Source of the DNA: an uncultured Bacilli bacterium
GTDB taxonomy: Bacteria; Bacillota_I; Bacilli_A; RF39; UBA660
Direction: 5' to 3'
Assembly (NCBI GenBank): GCA_944358525.1
Contig: CALVRI010000005.1
Span: forward strand, 1 to 48,473
Length of the DNA stretch: 48,473 nt
The position numbers were made by a program, and so were the translations under genes. The notes beneath the pieces were generated by a model. That model did not search any database. It worked only from the letters and a program-made list of their open reading frames with translations, and was not told the DNA's origin. Positions 1 through 7,830 of the stretch are shown here, in pieces. Position 1 is the stretch's first letter. Every line of letters begins with the position of its first letter.

Positions 1-560
1 TTTTCACCATTATCTATTTTTTCAATTGCCTCTTCCATAGATAAATTTCGGCATCTAGCATAATATCCATAATAACCTATTCTCTCTTTATGTTTCTCTT
101 GTCTTTCTCTATCTTCTTGTAAACTTTCTGGTGAACAAAAACAAGGATAAGCCTTATCTTCTATAATTAATTTTTTAGCAAAAGCCTTATAAATATCTCC
201 TCTTTCACTTTGAGTATAAGGTCCATAATTACCTTTATCACCATCTAAAGTAACTCCTTCATCAAAAGTAATATCAAAATTAGCTAAATCGGTAATTATT
301 TTATTAACCCCATCTTCAATACTTCTCTTTTGATCTGTATCTTCTATTCTTAGAAAAAACACACCATTACTTTGCTTAGCCATCTTTCTAGCAATAAAAG
401 CCGCATATAAAGCACCTAAATGTACAAAACCAGTTGGACTAGGTGCATATCTTGTAACTATTGCTTTATCATCTAAATCTCTCTCTGGATATAATTTTTC
501 ATAATATTCAAAGTCATGTTCTGTTTTTAATAATCTATCGGCAAATTCTTTTCTATCCAT
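1..560 (-). CDS. gltX: Glutamyl-tRNA synthetase, N-terminal part (runs off the left edge)
   Basis: Class I aminoacyl-tRNA synthetase that charges tRNA with glutamate in the cytoplasm. My reading of the complement from the ATG at 558-560 gives MDRKEFADRLLKTEHDFEYY, followed about 35 residues in by RYAPSPTGFVHLG, the variant HIGH signature of this family, and then FFLRIEDTDQKRS. The roughly 35-residue extension before the HIGH motif resembles the longer GltX form of clostridia and relatives (about 550 residues). The KMSKS half and the anticodon-binding domain lie outside the window. A GAGGG ribosome site precedes the ATG. The gene is complete at its 5' end only. It could in principle be a glutaminyl enzyme, but the motif context fits GltX better. 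Confidence 0.9.
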   Translation of the reverse strand, partial: MDRKEFADRLLKTEHDFEYYEKLYPERDLDDKAIVTRYAPSPTGFVHLGALYAAFIARKMAKQSNGVFFLRIEDTDQKRSIEDGVNKIITDLANFDITFDEGVTLDGDKGNYGPYTQSERGDIYKAFAKKLIIEDKAYPCFCSPESLQEDRERQEKHKERIGYYGYYARCRNLSMEEAIEKIDNGE

Positions 561-615
561 AATATCCCTCTTTCCTTTAATATTATCTTATAAATAACTT
601 TAAAAATCAACGATA

Positions 616-644
616 AAAAGAAAAAAGCTCAAAATTTGAGCTTT
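616..644 (-). terminator. Intrinsic terminator of the LCP gene
   Basis: An inverted repeat of AAAGCTCAA and TTGAGCTTT at 624-644 is followed on the minus strand by a T-rich run (625 down to 616). It overlaps the stop codon of the LCP gene at 643-645. Confidence 0.8.
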
Positions 645-2658
645 ATTCAGTAGGAGTATCATCTTGTTCATTACCAGCATCATCATCAACATCAGGTTCC
701 TTAGGTGGTGTTACTGGCGTCTTATCACCATCAGGTAATGCATCATCTAAAATTTCATCATCACCTTTTTGAACATCATCCGTCGTTGTATTACTACTTG
801 ATGAACTAGAACTACTAGATGAACTTGTATTTCCACCAGCAGTTATAGTAATAGAATTAACATCCTCTATATTAGCCCCAGATGGAACACTTTGACTAAG
901 TACATATCCATTTCCACCTTTAACAGTTACACTAATACCATTTCTAGAACAATATGAACGAACATAATCAACAGTCTGTCCTACAAAATTTGGAAGTTGA
1001 ACTAAAGATCTTTCTCCAGTTTCATCTGCTCCTATTACTTCTTTTTCATAAGGAGTATTAATATCAAAGCTAAATGATTTAACTACTTTAGTTTTCTTTA
1101 AACCTAAATTTTCCTTCATCGCATCTGATACTGCTTTAACACTATCATCATATAAAACATAATTATAAAGTGATAAATTAGTTCCACCATAATCATATAT
1201 TCTAGCATCATAACCATTTAATTTTAACCTTTGAATACCTAATACATCAGCCATATCATTCATGCCAGTACTCTTAGAAGCAATATCTTTAAATACATTG
1301 TATAATGAAAGTATTTGATCAGTACTCATATTAGTCACCATATTATTACTAATAGTATCTAATAATTTATATACTGTATCTAAATCCTTAACATCCTTAA
1401 ACTTATTAAGAAGTGCGGTTACAACCTCTTGTTGGTGCTCACCACGGATAAAATCATTACTTGTATAATTTGTCCATTTAGAAGAACACATACTAGGATT
1501 TGGATGTCGATTACGAGCATAAGCTAAAGCTTGCTCACCATTTAAAGTTTGTAAACCTTTTTCAATATAAATTGTATTAGAACCCCATTGACGTTTACTA
1601 TTTTGTTCACACAAATTATATGGAACATCTATCTCAACTCCACCTAAAGTATCAACGAGTTGAACAACACCTGTAAAATTAATCTTAACATAATAATCTA
1701 TTTTAATATCTAAGAAATTCTCAATTGTATCCATCATACATGTCTCGCCTTTCCAAGCCGCATGTGTAATCTTATTTTTTCTTTGACCAGAAAAACAAGC
1801 AATTGGAACATAAGAATCTCTAGGAATGCTAAGTATAGTTGTACTTAAAGTTTTTGGGTTAAAAGTAATTACCATAAGTGAATCACCATTAAATGATCCA
1901 TTCGCAATTCCCTCTGCATCTGAGTCCACACCCATAAGTAAAACTGTAAAAGGTTCAGTAATAGCTTTTGTATTTGTACTATCACTTTCTTTTTTTTCAT
2001 TTTTTACCTTTTTAGTTTGAGTTAATAAAACCTTAGTCTCATCAGCAATGTCTTCATAACCCTCCATACTGCCAAACATAACAGTATAATTTGTTGGTAA
2101 AAATATATAATTAATCTCACCATCACGCAATGCATCAATCATTGCAATATAACTATCATATTCTTTAGTTTTATTATTTAACTTTTGTTCTTTAATTACT
2201 TCCTCTGGAATTATATTTCCTTCATAACTAGTAGTATCATTTAAAATACCAAGTTCTGAATCACCTATATCTTTAATACTTTCAGCTTCATTATCTTTCA
2301 AAGTCACTAAACTAGAAGAATAAGTTGTATATCCAGAAGTATCACTTACTTTAGATAAAGCCCCATAAACCTTATCAACATTGTAAGCCGCAAAAATACC
2401 CACTCCACCAATTAACAACATTAAAATAATAACTATCGTAAGTTTAATCTTCTTAAATTTATTTAAAAATCTAATACTCAAAATAAATAGCAGCAAACTT
2501 ATTATTCCAAGTACAATTGATCCAATAAGTCTTAAATTATTTTCTATATTATTTAATTTAGAGATAGATAAAATAAAATATCCAACTCCTCCAAACAACA
2601 CTAAAATACTTATTAAAGTTAATATAAACGCAACCTTGTGCTTAGTAAGCTTCTTCAT
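643..2658 (-). CDS. LCP (LytR-CpsA-Psr) family wall-polymer ligase with a C-terminal PASTA domain
   Basis: Membrane enzyme of the family that transfers teichoic acid or capsule-like polymers from lipid carriers to peptidoglycan. Three N-terminal membrane segments (about residues 9-32, 44-65, 73-92) precede an outside region. The LCP domain runs from about 240 to 390: VLLMGVDSD, the NGDSLMVITFNP stretch, ILSIPRDSYVPI with the phosphate-binding Arg, and GEQALAYARNRH. A PASTA repeat follows at about 552-610 (LPNFVGQTVDYVRSYC to SVPSGANIEDVNSITITAGG), then a run of about 12 serines and an acidic tail. PASTA domains bind peptidoglycan or muropeptides and are more usual on Ser/Thr kinases and PBPs. 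At 671 residues it is longer than most LCP proteins. An AGGAGG-like site and a promoter precede the start, and the gene is monocistronic. The exact polymer substrate cannot be told. Confidence 0.9.
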   Translation of the reverse strand: MKKLTKHKVAFILTLISILVLFGGVGYFILSISKLNNIENNLRLIGSIVLGIISLLLFILSIRFLNKFKKIKLTIVIILMLLIGGVGIFAAYNVDKVYGALSKVSDTSGYTTYSSSLVTLKDNEAESIKDIGDSELGILNDTTSYEGNIIPEEVIKEQKLNNKTKEYDSYIAMIDALRDGEINYIFLPTNYTVMFGSMEGYEDIADETKVLLTQTKKVKNEKKESDSTNTKAITEPFTVLLMGVDSDAEGIANGSFNGDSLMVITFNPKTLSTTILSIPRDSYVPIACFSGQRKNKITHAAWKGETCMMDTIENFLDIKIDYYVKINFTGVVQLVDTLGGVEIDVPYNLCEQNSKRQWGSNTIYIEKGLQTLNGEQALAYARNRHPNPSMCSSKWTNYTSNDFIRGEHQQEVVTALLNKFKDVKDLDTVYKLLDTISNNMVTNMSTDQILSLYNVFKDIASKSTGMNDMADVLGIQRLKLNGYDARIYDYGGTNLSLYNYVLYDDSVKAVSDAMKENLGLKKTKVVKSFSFDINTPYEKEVIGADETGERSLVQLPNFVGQTVDYVRSYCSRNGISVTVKGGNGYVLSQSVPSGANIEDVNSITITAGGNTSSSSSSSSSSSNTTTDDVQKGDDEILDDALPDGDKTPVTPPKEPDVDDDAGNEQDDTPTE

Positions 2659-2683
2659 ACAAAACCTCCTTGCGTACTATATA

Positions 2684-2712
2684 AGTATAACCCATATTTT
2701 AATTTTTAACAA
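2684..2712 (-). promoter_or_regulatory. Sigma-A-type promoter of the LCP gene
   Basis: On the minus strand TTGTTA (2707-2712) is separated by 17 bases from TATACT (2684-2689), and the start codon lies about 25 bases further on. Only the match to consensus and the spacing support it. Confidence 0.65.
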
Positions 2713-2732
2713 GGGTTCACACAAATTTTTGA

Positions 2733-2764
2733 CAAAAAATAAAAAGTCCTTATTAAAGAACTTT
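2733..2764 (-). terminator. Intrinsic terminator after tRNA-Cys
   Basis: On the minus strand AAAGTTCTT pairs with AAGGACTTT (one G-U pair, loop TAAT) at 2743-2764, followed by TTATTTTTT. It ends the tRNA-Cys transcript before the LCP promoter. Confidence 0.75.
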
Positions 2765-2776
2765 TAAAATCATAAT

Positions 2777-2850
2777 TGGAGGGCCTAGTCGGATTTGAAC
2801 CAACGATCAGGGAGTTGCAGTCCCACGCCTTACCACTTGGCTATAGACCC
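2777..2850 (-). tRNA. tRNA-Cys (anticodon GCA)
   Basis: The complement reads GGGTCTATAGCC at the 5' end, the anticodon stem-loop GGGACTGCAACTCCC with GCA, a T arm with GGTTCAAATCC, and TAGGCCC-T-CCA at the 3' end. The acceptor stem pairs fully with one T-G pair. The discriminator base is U, as expected for tRNA-Cys. The CCA end is encoded. It lies about 170 bases downstream of a strong promoter, on the same transcript as the structured RNA at 2857-3019. Confidence 0.95.
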
Positions 2851-2856
2851 AGAAAA

Positions 2857-3019
2857 AAGGTTGAATTGTAAGAGAATTACTAGAATTTTAAATAAAACCT
2901 AGAACGGCTTCAACCAGACCGTAGTACTTGTGCACCATTAAAAAATGGTTTTCATTGAGTTTGCAACAGCACATGCTATAAAAACAGGCAAAGTAAAATT
3001 TCTATAACACATGCTTAGC
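2857..3019 (-). ncRNA. Unassigned structured RNA upstream of tRNA-Cys
   Basis: This gene-free stretch between pheT and tRNA-Cys looks transcribed from the minus strand. A near-consensus promoter sits at 3026-3054. The predicted transcript opens with a 17-bp hairpin whose arms are 2999-3015 and 2968-2984, with all positions paired when G-U is allowed. Next come a small hairpin ACCATT/AATGGT (about 2937-2952), an ACGG/CCGT hairpin, and a final helix GGTTGAA...TTCAACC enclosing a CTAG-bounded hairpin, followed by six Ts just before tRNA-Cys. The G-U pairs of the long hairpin become A-C mismatches on the other strand, which supports the minus orientation. I could not match it to 6S, SRP, tmRNA, RNase P, T-box or any riboswitch whose core I know. 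It may be a processed 5' leader or an independent small RNA. Confidence 0.5.
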
Positions 3020-3025
3020 ACTATC

Positions 3026-3054
3026 ATTTTATTATATTTTATGAATCTTGTCAA
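3026..3054 (-). promoter_or_regulatory. Strong promoter for the structured RNA and tRNA-Cys
   Basis: On the minus strand a perfect TTGACA (3049-3054), a 17-base spacer and TAAAAT (3026-3031) predict a start near G at 3019. Confidence 0.7.
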
Positions 3055-3105
3055 TAAATGACATATTTTTTGTGTCACTTTCTGTCAAATAGAAAAAAGT
3101 GCCAA

Positions 3106-5478
3106 TTACTTATTTCTAAGTTTCACACCTTTTTCTTTTTCAACTTTATCAATAATATTATTAAATACTTCCATAACCTCTTCCTCACTTAAAGTTCTAT
3201 CAGGTGAAGAAAAAGTTAATGAATAAGCTAAAGACTTTTCATCCAAAGCCACATGTTCACCAGTATAAACATCAAATAACTTAATATCAGTTAAAAGTCT
3301 TCCGCCAGCTTTTCTAATAACACTTATAATCTCATCAGAAGTTACATCATAATTAACTATAAATGCCATATCCTTAACAATCTCTGGATACTTAGGAGCT
3401 TCTTTAAACTTAATTGGCTTCACTTTACCCATAAGCGCTTCTAAAGAAAGCTCAGCCACATAAATATCATCCTTAGTAATAATCGGATGGACTTTTCCAA
3501 TAACCCCTATCATTTTTCTATCAAGCATAACACTCGCACATATTCCAGAGTGTAAATCAGGTAATTCACATTTCTCAAAAGTATATCTATTTTTAAAACC
3601 TAAATAATCTAAAATATTTTGAACTATACCTTTAATCAAATAAAAATCAACTTTAACATTCACACCATGCCACTGATTAACCAAATAATTAGAGCTCATA
3701 AGCATACATACTTTACTTTCTTCATTATAAGAAGCATCATATGTTTTAGCAATTTCATAAATATTTACATCATTAACCTTGTGATCACGGTTATATTCAT
3801 ATACCTTCAAAAGTGAAGGAATTAAACTAGTTCTAATAACAGACTTATCAGTACTCATTGGAAGTGGTAAAGTAATTTGTTTTTTATCTTCATATCTAAA
3901 ACTAGAAGCCATCTTTGGTGAAACTAAAGTATAAGTTTTAACCTCATTTAAACCAAGTTCACGCAATCTATTAGAAATAATCTTACGATATTTAATATCT
4001 AAAGCATATTCACCCTTTTTAATTGCCACACTTGGTAAAGTAGACACTAAATTATGATAACCATAAAGTCTGCCAACTTCCTCAGCAATATCATTCACAT
4101 AAGGATCAATATCAAGTCTTCTAGAAGGAATAATCGCTTTAAATTCACCTTTATTATATTCAAATGGAAAACCTAAACGATTAAGTTCAACCTTAACATC
4201 ATCATCAGAAATCGTAATTCCAAGTAACGTATTTATTTCAGAAGATTTAAATTTAACAATCTTTGGTGTTTTATCAATTTTATCATGCTTAACCATTCCA
4301 GAAAGTACTTTTGCTCCTGCATACTTTTCAAGTAGATGACAAGCTCTTTCAATCGCTTTCTCTGTATACTCATAACTTAAACCCTTACCATATCTAATTG
4401 AAGCTTCACTTCTTAAATCAAGTCTATTAGAAGTATTCCTAATACTAACCCCATCAAATATTGCACTTTCAATTAAAATATCTTTAGTATTTTCGGTAAC
4501 CTCGGTATTTTCACCACCCATAACACCAGCAATACAAACCGGTTTCTTACCATCAGTAATAACAATATCATTACTATTTAAAACTCTATTAATTCCATCT
4601 AAAGTTACAATTTCTTCTCCATCTTTCGCATTTCTAACTAAAATATTATCTCCTAAAGTATCTTTATCAAAGAAGTGCAAAGGTTGTCCATATTCAAGCA
4701 TAACATAATTAGAAATATCAACCACATTATTAATAGAACGCATACCATAAGCAGAAAGTCTTCTCTTAATAAATTCAGGAGACTCTCCAATTTTAACATC
4801 AGTAACCATCTTAGCTAAATAATATGGACATTTATCAGTTTCCACACTTAAACTAAAATGATTTTTAATATTATCTTTAATAGGATTTGTCTTATCATCA
4901 GGTAAAGTAACTGGTCTATTTAAAATTGCTCCAATCTCATAAGCAAAACCAATATGATAATAACAATCATTATTACGATGTTTATGAATATCTAGTTCAT
5001 ATAAAGTATCGTCTAAATTAAGGTATTTCATTGCATCCATACCAACCTTAGCCTTACCATCCACTTCATAAATACCCTTGCTGTAAGTCTCTTCTGTTTT
5101 TTCTTCTAACCCAAGTTCATAAAGTGCGCAAAGCATTCCATTAGATTCTACCCCTCTAATTTTACTTTTCTTAATCTCAAAATCACCAGGTAAAATAGCT
5201 CCAAGTAAAGCTACAATAACCTTTAATCCTTTTCTAACATTAGGTGCCCCGCAAACAATTTGTAAAACTCTATCACCAACATTAACCTTACAAACATGTA
5301 AATGATCTGAATCAGGATGCATCTCACATTCTATAACTTCACCAATAACTAAATTATCTATATGATTAGAAATAACCTTTTCAATATTAATTCCCGCTTT
5401 AGTTATCTTAACCGCAAGCTCTTTTAAATCTTGATCTTCAATATCAATATAATCTTTGACCCACTCTAAATCTATCAT
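3106..5478 (-). CDS. pheT: Phenylalanyl-tRNA synthetase beta subunit
   Basis: Beta chain of the alpha2-beta2 class II synthetase that charges tRNA-Phe. The 790 residues show the expected order: EMAP-type tRNA-binding domain at about 40-150 (VIGEVIECEMHPDSDHLHVCKVNVG), the B3/B4 editing domain (SINNVVDISNYVMLEYGQPLHFFD), the B5 domain, the catalytic-like core (IAEEVGRLYGYHNL, EVKTYTLVSP), and a C-terminal FDX-ACB anticodon-binding domain of about 90 residues (FKEAPKYPEIVKDMAFIV). Length is normal for bacteria. Its ATG shares one base with the pheS stop (TAATG at 5476-5480), so the subunits are probably translationally coupled. Expression should be controlled by the T-box leader upstream of pheS. 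Confidence 0.97.
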   Translation of the reverse strand: MIDLEWVKDYIDIEDQDLKELAVKITKAGINIEKVISNHIDNLVIGEVIECEMHPDSDHLHVCKVNVGDRVLQIVCGAPNVRKGLKVIVALLGAILPGDFEIKKSKIRGVESNGMLCALYELGLEEKTEETYSKGIYEVDGKAKVGMDAMKYLNLDDTLYELDIHKHRNNDCYYHIGFAYEIGAILNRPVTLPDDKTNPIKDNIKNHFSLSVETDKCPYYLAKMVTDVKIGESPEFIKRRLSAYGMRSINNVVDISNYVMLEYGQPLHFFDKDTLGDNILVRNAKDGEEIVTLDGINRVLNSNDIVITDGKKPVCIAGVMGGENTEVTENTKDILIESAIFDGVSIRNTSNRLDLRSEASIRYGKGLSYEYTEKAIERACHLLEKYAGAKVLSGMVKHDKIDKTPKIVKFKSSEINTLLGITISDDDVKVELNRLGFPFEYNKGEFKAIIPSRRLDIDPYVNDIAEEVGRLYGYHNLVSTLPSVAIKKGEYALDIKYRKIISNRLRELGLNEVKTYTLVSPKMASSFRYEDKKQITLPLPMSTDKSVIRTSLIPSLLKVYEYNRDHKVNDVNIYEIAKTYDASYNEESKVCMLMSSNYLVNQWHGVNVKVDFYLIKGIVQNILDYLGFKNRYTFEKCELPDLHSGICASVMLDRKMIGVIGKVHPIITKDDIYVAELSLEALMGKVKPIKFKEAPKYPEIVKDMAFIVNYDVTSDEIISVIRKAGGRLLTDIKLFDVYTGEHVALDEKSLAYSLTFSSPDRTLSEEEVMEVFNNIIDKVEKEKGVKLRNK

Positions 5479-6518
5479 TAGTTAGCCTCCTTTCTATCAA
5501 AACCTCTACTCTCTCTTAAATCGTTTGTATAAAATACTCTTAAATCATTGATGCCGTATTTGATCATTGCTAGTCTTTCAGCTCCAAAACCAAACGCAAA
5601 ACCAGACCATTTCTTAGGATCATAACCACAGTTTTCCAAAACCTTTGGATGAACCATTCCCCCACCAGATACTGTAATCCAACCAGTATTTTTACAAATA
5701 TTACATCCTTTGCCTTTACAGTGATGACAGCTAATATCCATCTCAACAGAAGGCTCAGTAAATGGATAATAACTTGGTCTAAATCTCGTTTGACACTCTT
5801 CACCAAATAAATGCTTTGCAATAACATCAAATGTTCCTTTTAAATCAGATAAACTAATATTTTTATCAACAAGTAAACCTTCTATCTGCATAAATTGATG
5901 TGAATGAGTCGCATCATCATCATCTCTTCTATATGTCTTACCAGGACAAATCATTCTAATTGGTTTTTCTCCTTTTCCAGCAAGCATTGTCCTAACTTGT
6001 ACAGGCGAAGTTTGACTGCGAAGTAAAAGTTCATCATCTTTTACATAAAATGTATCTTGCGCATCCCTAGCTGGATGTCCTTTAGGTAAATTAAGCATTT
6101 CAAAGTTATATTCATCTTTTTCAACCTCTGGTCCATCAACCACATCATATCCCATTGACATAAGTAACTCTTCAATATCTTCAATCATCTTCTCCAAAAT
6201 ACTAGGAGCTCCTATCTTAATCTCTGTAGCTGGTAAACTAATATCAATACTCTCATTTTGTAACTTTTCACTTAATAACTTTACTTCTATTTCTTCTTTT
6301 TTACTATCTAATAAACTAGTAGCTTCATTTTTTAAATTATTAATTAAAGCTCCAAAAGATTTTTTCTCATCATTACTTAAATCTTTCATTTTAGAATATA
6401 AAGATGTAATCTCACCTTTTTTACCTAAATATTTCGCTTTTACCTCATTTAAATTTTGTTCAGAAAAAACCGTTTCTAAATCAACTTGCAAATCATTTAA
6501 AATATTATCTAAATTCAT
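5478..6518 (-). CDS. pheS: Phenylalanyl-tRNA synthetase alpha subunit
   Basis: Catalytic alpha subunit of PheRS. A coiled-coil N-terminal arm (about 1-85) leads into the class II core. Visible motifs are GHPARDAQDTFY (motif 1 region), LLLRSQTSPVQVRTM, the motif 2 segment GKTYRRDDDDATHSHQFMQIEGL, a paired-cysteine knuckle (CHHCKGKGCNICKNTGW) and motif 3 SGFAFGFGAERLAMIKYG. I place the start at the ATG at 6516-6518, which follows GGAGGG by six bases. An in-frame GTG two codons upstream overlaps that ribosome site and is unlikely. The predicted protein is 346 residues, typical length. It is the first gene of the pheST operon, under T-box control. Confidence 0.97.
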   Translation of the reverse strand: MNLDNILNDLQVDLETVFSEQNLNEVKAKYLGKKGEITSLYSKMKDLSNDEKKSFGALINNLKNEATSLLDSKKEEIEVKLLSEKLQNESIDISLPATEIKIGAPSILEKMIEDIEELLMSMGYDVVDGPEVEKDEYNFEMLNLPKGHPARDAQDTFYVKDDELLLRSQTSPVQVRTMLAGKGEKPIRMICPGKTYRRDDDDATHSHQFMQIEGLLVDKNISLSDLKGTFDVIAKHLFGEECQTRFRPSYYPFTEPSVEMDISCHHCKGKGCNICKNTGWITVSGGGMVHPKVLENCGYDPKKWSGFAFGFGAERLAMIKYGINDLRVFYTNDLRESRGFDRKEAN

Positions 6519-6530
6519 AAACACCCTCCT

Positions 6531-6754
6531 AACAAAAAAATCACATCCATATAAGGACGTGATTTAAACGTGGTACCACCTTAATTTGTAAGTAAAACTT
6601 ACCTCTAAAACTATAACGCGTTACCGATATATCTTTGCATATATAGCTCCTAAGATGAATTCATAAAAGATTATTACTAACTTCCACCACCCGTTAGCTC
6701 TCTATAAATAATTACTTTTATTACTACTTCTTAATCTTCGCTTTTCAAATTTCA
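6531..6754 (-). promoter_or_regulatory. T-box leader (Phe specifier) controlling pheST
   Basis: This tRNA-sensing leader precedes pheS. The T-box core AGGTGGTACCACG is on the minus strand at 6569-6581. The terminator hairpin at 6538-6565 ends in a T run (6531-6540), and the alternative antiterminator pairing includes the T-box. In Stem I the stretch GAATTC-A (6657-6662) gives the specifier UUC (complement of 6657-6659) in the usual GAA-NNN-A setting, which fits tRNA-Phe and the downstream gene. The distal Stem I loop motif GGGTGGTGGAA lies further upstream in the leader. Uncharged tRNA-Phe should stabilise the antiterminator and switch pheST on. Confidence 0.93.
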
Positions 6755-6760
6755 ATATCA

Positions 6761-6769
6761 ATTATACCA
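6761..6769 (-). promoter_or_regulatory. Extended -10 promoter element for the pheST T-box transcript
   Basis: The minus strand reads TGGTATAAT at 6761-6769, an extended -10 (TGnTATAAT). No good -35 is seen at 16-18 bases, which extended -10 promoters tolerate. Predicted start is near 6754. Confidence 0.55.
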
Positions 6770-6789
6770 CATTTTTGACATTTTTAAAC

Positions 6790-6811
6790 AAAAAACTAAC
6801 ATAAGTTAGTT
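6790..6811 (-). terminator. Intrinsic terminator of the two-gene zincin-like operon
   Basis: AACTAAC (6794-6800) and GTTAGTT (6805-6811) form a hairpin followed on the minus strand by six Ts. It overlaps the end of the 86-residue gene. Confidence 0.75.
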
Positions 6812-7066
6812 AAGAGTTTTACTAGAACTTTCCATCACATTTTGAGCTTGATATTCAGCAAGGTGAGCTTTCAAGCTCTCAAGTGTTCCAGGTTCAAATT
6901 TTTGTCCTATTGGCAAATACATCTCAGAAGCAAAAATATTCTCTACACCAATTTCAGGAAAAGCCGAAAATATTTTTTCCTGCATATCAAACACATGAGA
7001 ATTTCCGCCATGTTTTCTATTTTCATAATTGCTATTCATATTGTTAATTACATCAGCTAATACCAT
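6806..7066 (-). CDS. Small protein of unknown function, partner of the zincin-like gene
   Basis: This 86-residue soluble protein has no signal peptide or membrane segment, and I do not recognise its family. It starts with an amphipathic stretch (MVLADVINNMNSNYENRKHG), followed by VFDMQEKIFSAFPEIGVENIFASEMYLPIGQKFEPGTLESLKAHLAEYQAQ. The C-terminal half looks helical and acidic. Its ATG overlaps the stop codon of the upstream zincin-like gene (TAATG at 7064-7068), so the two are probably made together and may act as a pair. A terminator follows immediately. A role as specificity or inhibitor subunit would be speculation. Confidence 0.6.
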   Translation of the reverse strand: MVLADVINNMNSNYENRKHGGNSHVFDMQEKIFSAFPEIGVENIFASEMYLPIGQKFEPGTLESLKAHLAEYQAQNVMESSSKTLN

Positions 7067-7599
7067 TATTTTACCTCCGCTTCTGCCATGGCTTTTAATA
7101 CCATCTTTGCATCATTACTAAAATAAGCATTGTATAAAACATCGTTTCCGATTACTTTACTAATTAAATTTGTCATAATAATTTCATCTGTAAAAAAATT
7201 ATCTGGGACATCTCCCACTAAATAATTAGTAAGTATCTCTGTATAGCCTTCATTAAGGGCAAGGAGAGAATCACTCTCATCATTAAACCCATAATAATTA
7301 TCTTTAGCACTAATAACACCTAATAAACTATGCATAAGCCAGTGTCTCGCATCCGCTTCAGTAATAAGTCCATAGTTAATTGCTATTTCATTATTATGTG
7401 GAATGTACTTGCACGGCATTTTAACTAAATACATACTTTCCCTTTTTATCTTTAAAGTCTTAAGTCGTTCTTTCAAAGTCGTTAAATCCACATCTTTAAA
7501 TATCTCATGAAAGATTGTAATAAGTTCTAAAAGATTATCTTTAACCTCTAAAGTTAAATTTTCATTACCATCTAGTATGACTTTAACTTCTTCAAGCAT
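7066..7599 (-). CDS. Zincin-like protein with a substituted catalytic position
   Basis: A 177-residue soluble protein that I cannot assign to a named family. Its centre has the layout of a zinc metallopeptidase: ARHWLMHSLLGV (His86 and His90) followed 25 residues later by ALNEGYTEIL (Glu117 and Glu121). This resembles the HExxH...NEGxTE arrangement of small bacterial zincins. The catalytic Glu expected directly after the first His is Trp87, while both His ligands and a downstream Glu remain. The protein might bind metal without hydrolysis, or the resemblance may be coincidental. It is first in a two-gene operon with an extended -10 (TGATATAAT, -10 at 7620-7625) and an AGGTGA ribosome site. 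Confidence 0.6.
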   Translation of the reverse strand: MLEEVKVILDGNENLTLEVKDNLLELITIFHEIFKDVDLTTLKERLKTLKIKRESMYLVKMPCKYIPHNNEIAINYGLITEADARHWLMHSLLGVISAKDNYYGFNDESDSLLALNEGYTEILTNYLVGDVPDNFFTDEIIMTNLISKVIGNDVLYNAYFSNDAKMVLKAMAEAEVK

Positions 7600-7619
7600 A
7601 ACTTAATCACCTGGTAAGT

Positions 7620-7628
7620 ATTATATCA
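7620..7628 (-). promoter_or_regulatory. Extended -10 promoter of the zincin-like operon
   Basis: The minus strand reads TGATATAAT (7620-7628) about 21 bases before the ATG. No clear -35 element is seen. Confidence 0.5.
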
Positions 7629-7721
7629 CACTGTAAAGCAAAAGTATACAATTTTTCCACTTTTTTTTGACATTTATTATACACTTCTAATTTAAATATG
7701 TTATAAAACCCCTTATTTTAC

Positions 7722-7794
7722 AATACTTTCTATACTTTTGTTGCGAAAGTATTTATTTTGTTATATAATGTGGAAAAGTGAAAAGTTTTCCACA
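7722..7794 (+). promoter_or_regulatory. Promoter with two inverted repeats upstream of the racemase operon
   Basis: TTGCGA (7741-7746), a 17-base spacer and TATAAT (7764-7769) form the promoter. Two perfect 9-bp inverted repeats flank it. AATACTTTC (7722-7730) with GAAAGTATT (7745-7753) surrounds the -35. TGTGGAAAA (7769-7777) with TTTTCCACA (7786-7794) covers the predicted start. Both have operator-like form. No regulator gene is adjacent, so the binding proteins are unknown. Confidence 0.55.
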
Positions 7795-7830
7795 GCTTAT
7801 AATAAAGTGTAAAGAAAAAGGTGAAATAAA

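Noticed and set aside
2857..3019. 6S RNA identity for the structured RNA before tRNA-Cys
   Set aside because: 6S RNA is a single long rod closed by its two ends. Here the 5' and 3' parts each fold on themselves, and no long-range closing stem is visible.
7769..7794. TTTTCCACA repeats as DnaA boxes of a replication origin
   Set aside because: Only one inverted pair near a promoter, each with a mismatch to TTATNCACA, and no dnaA, dnaN or other origin-linked gene nearby. An operator is a simpler reading.
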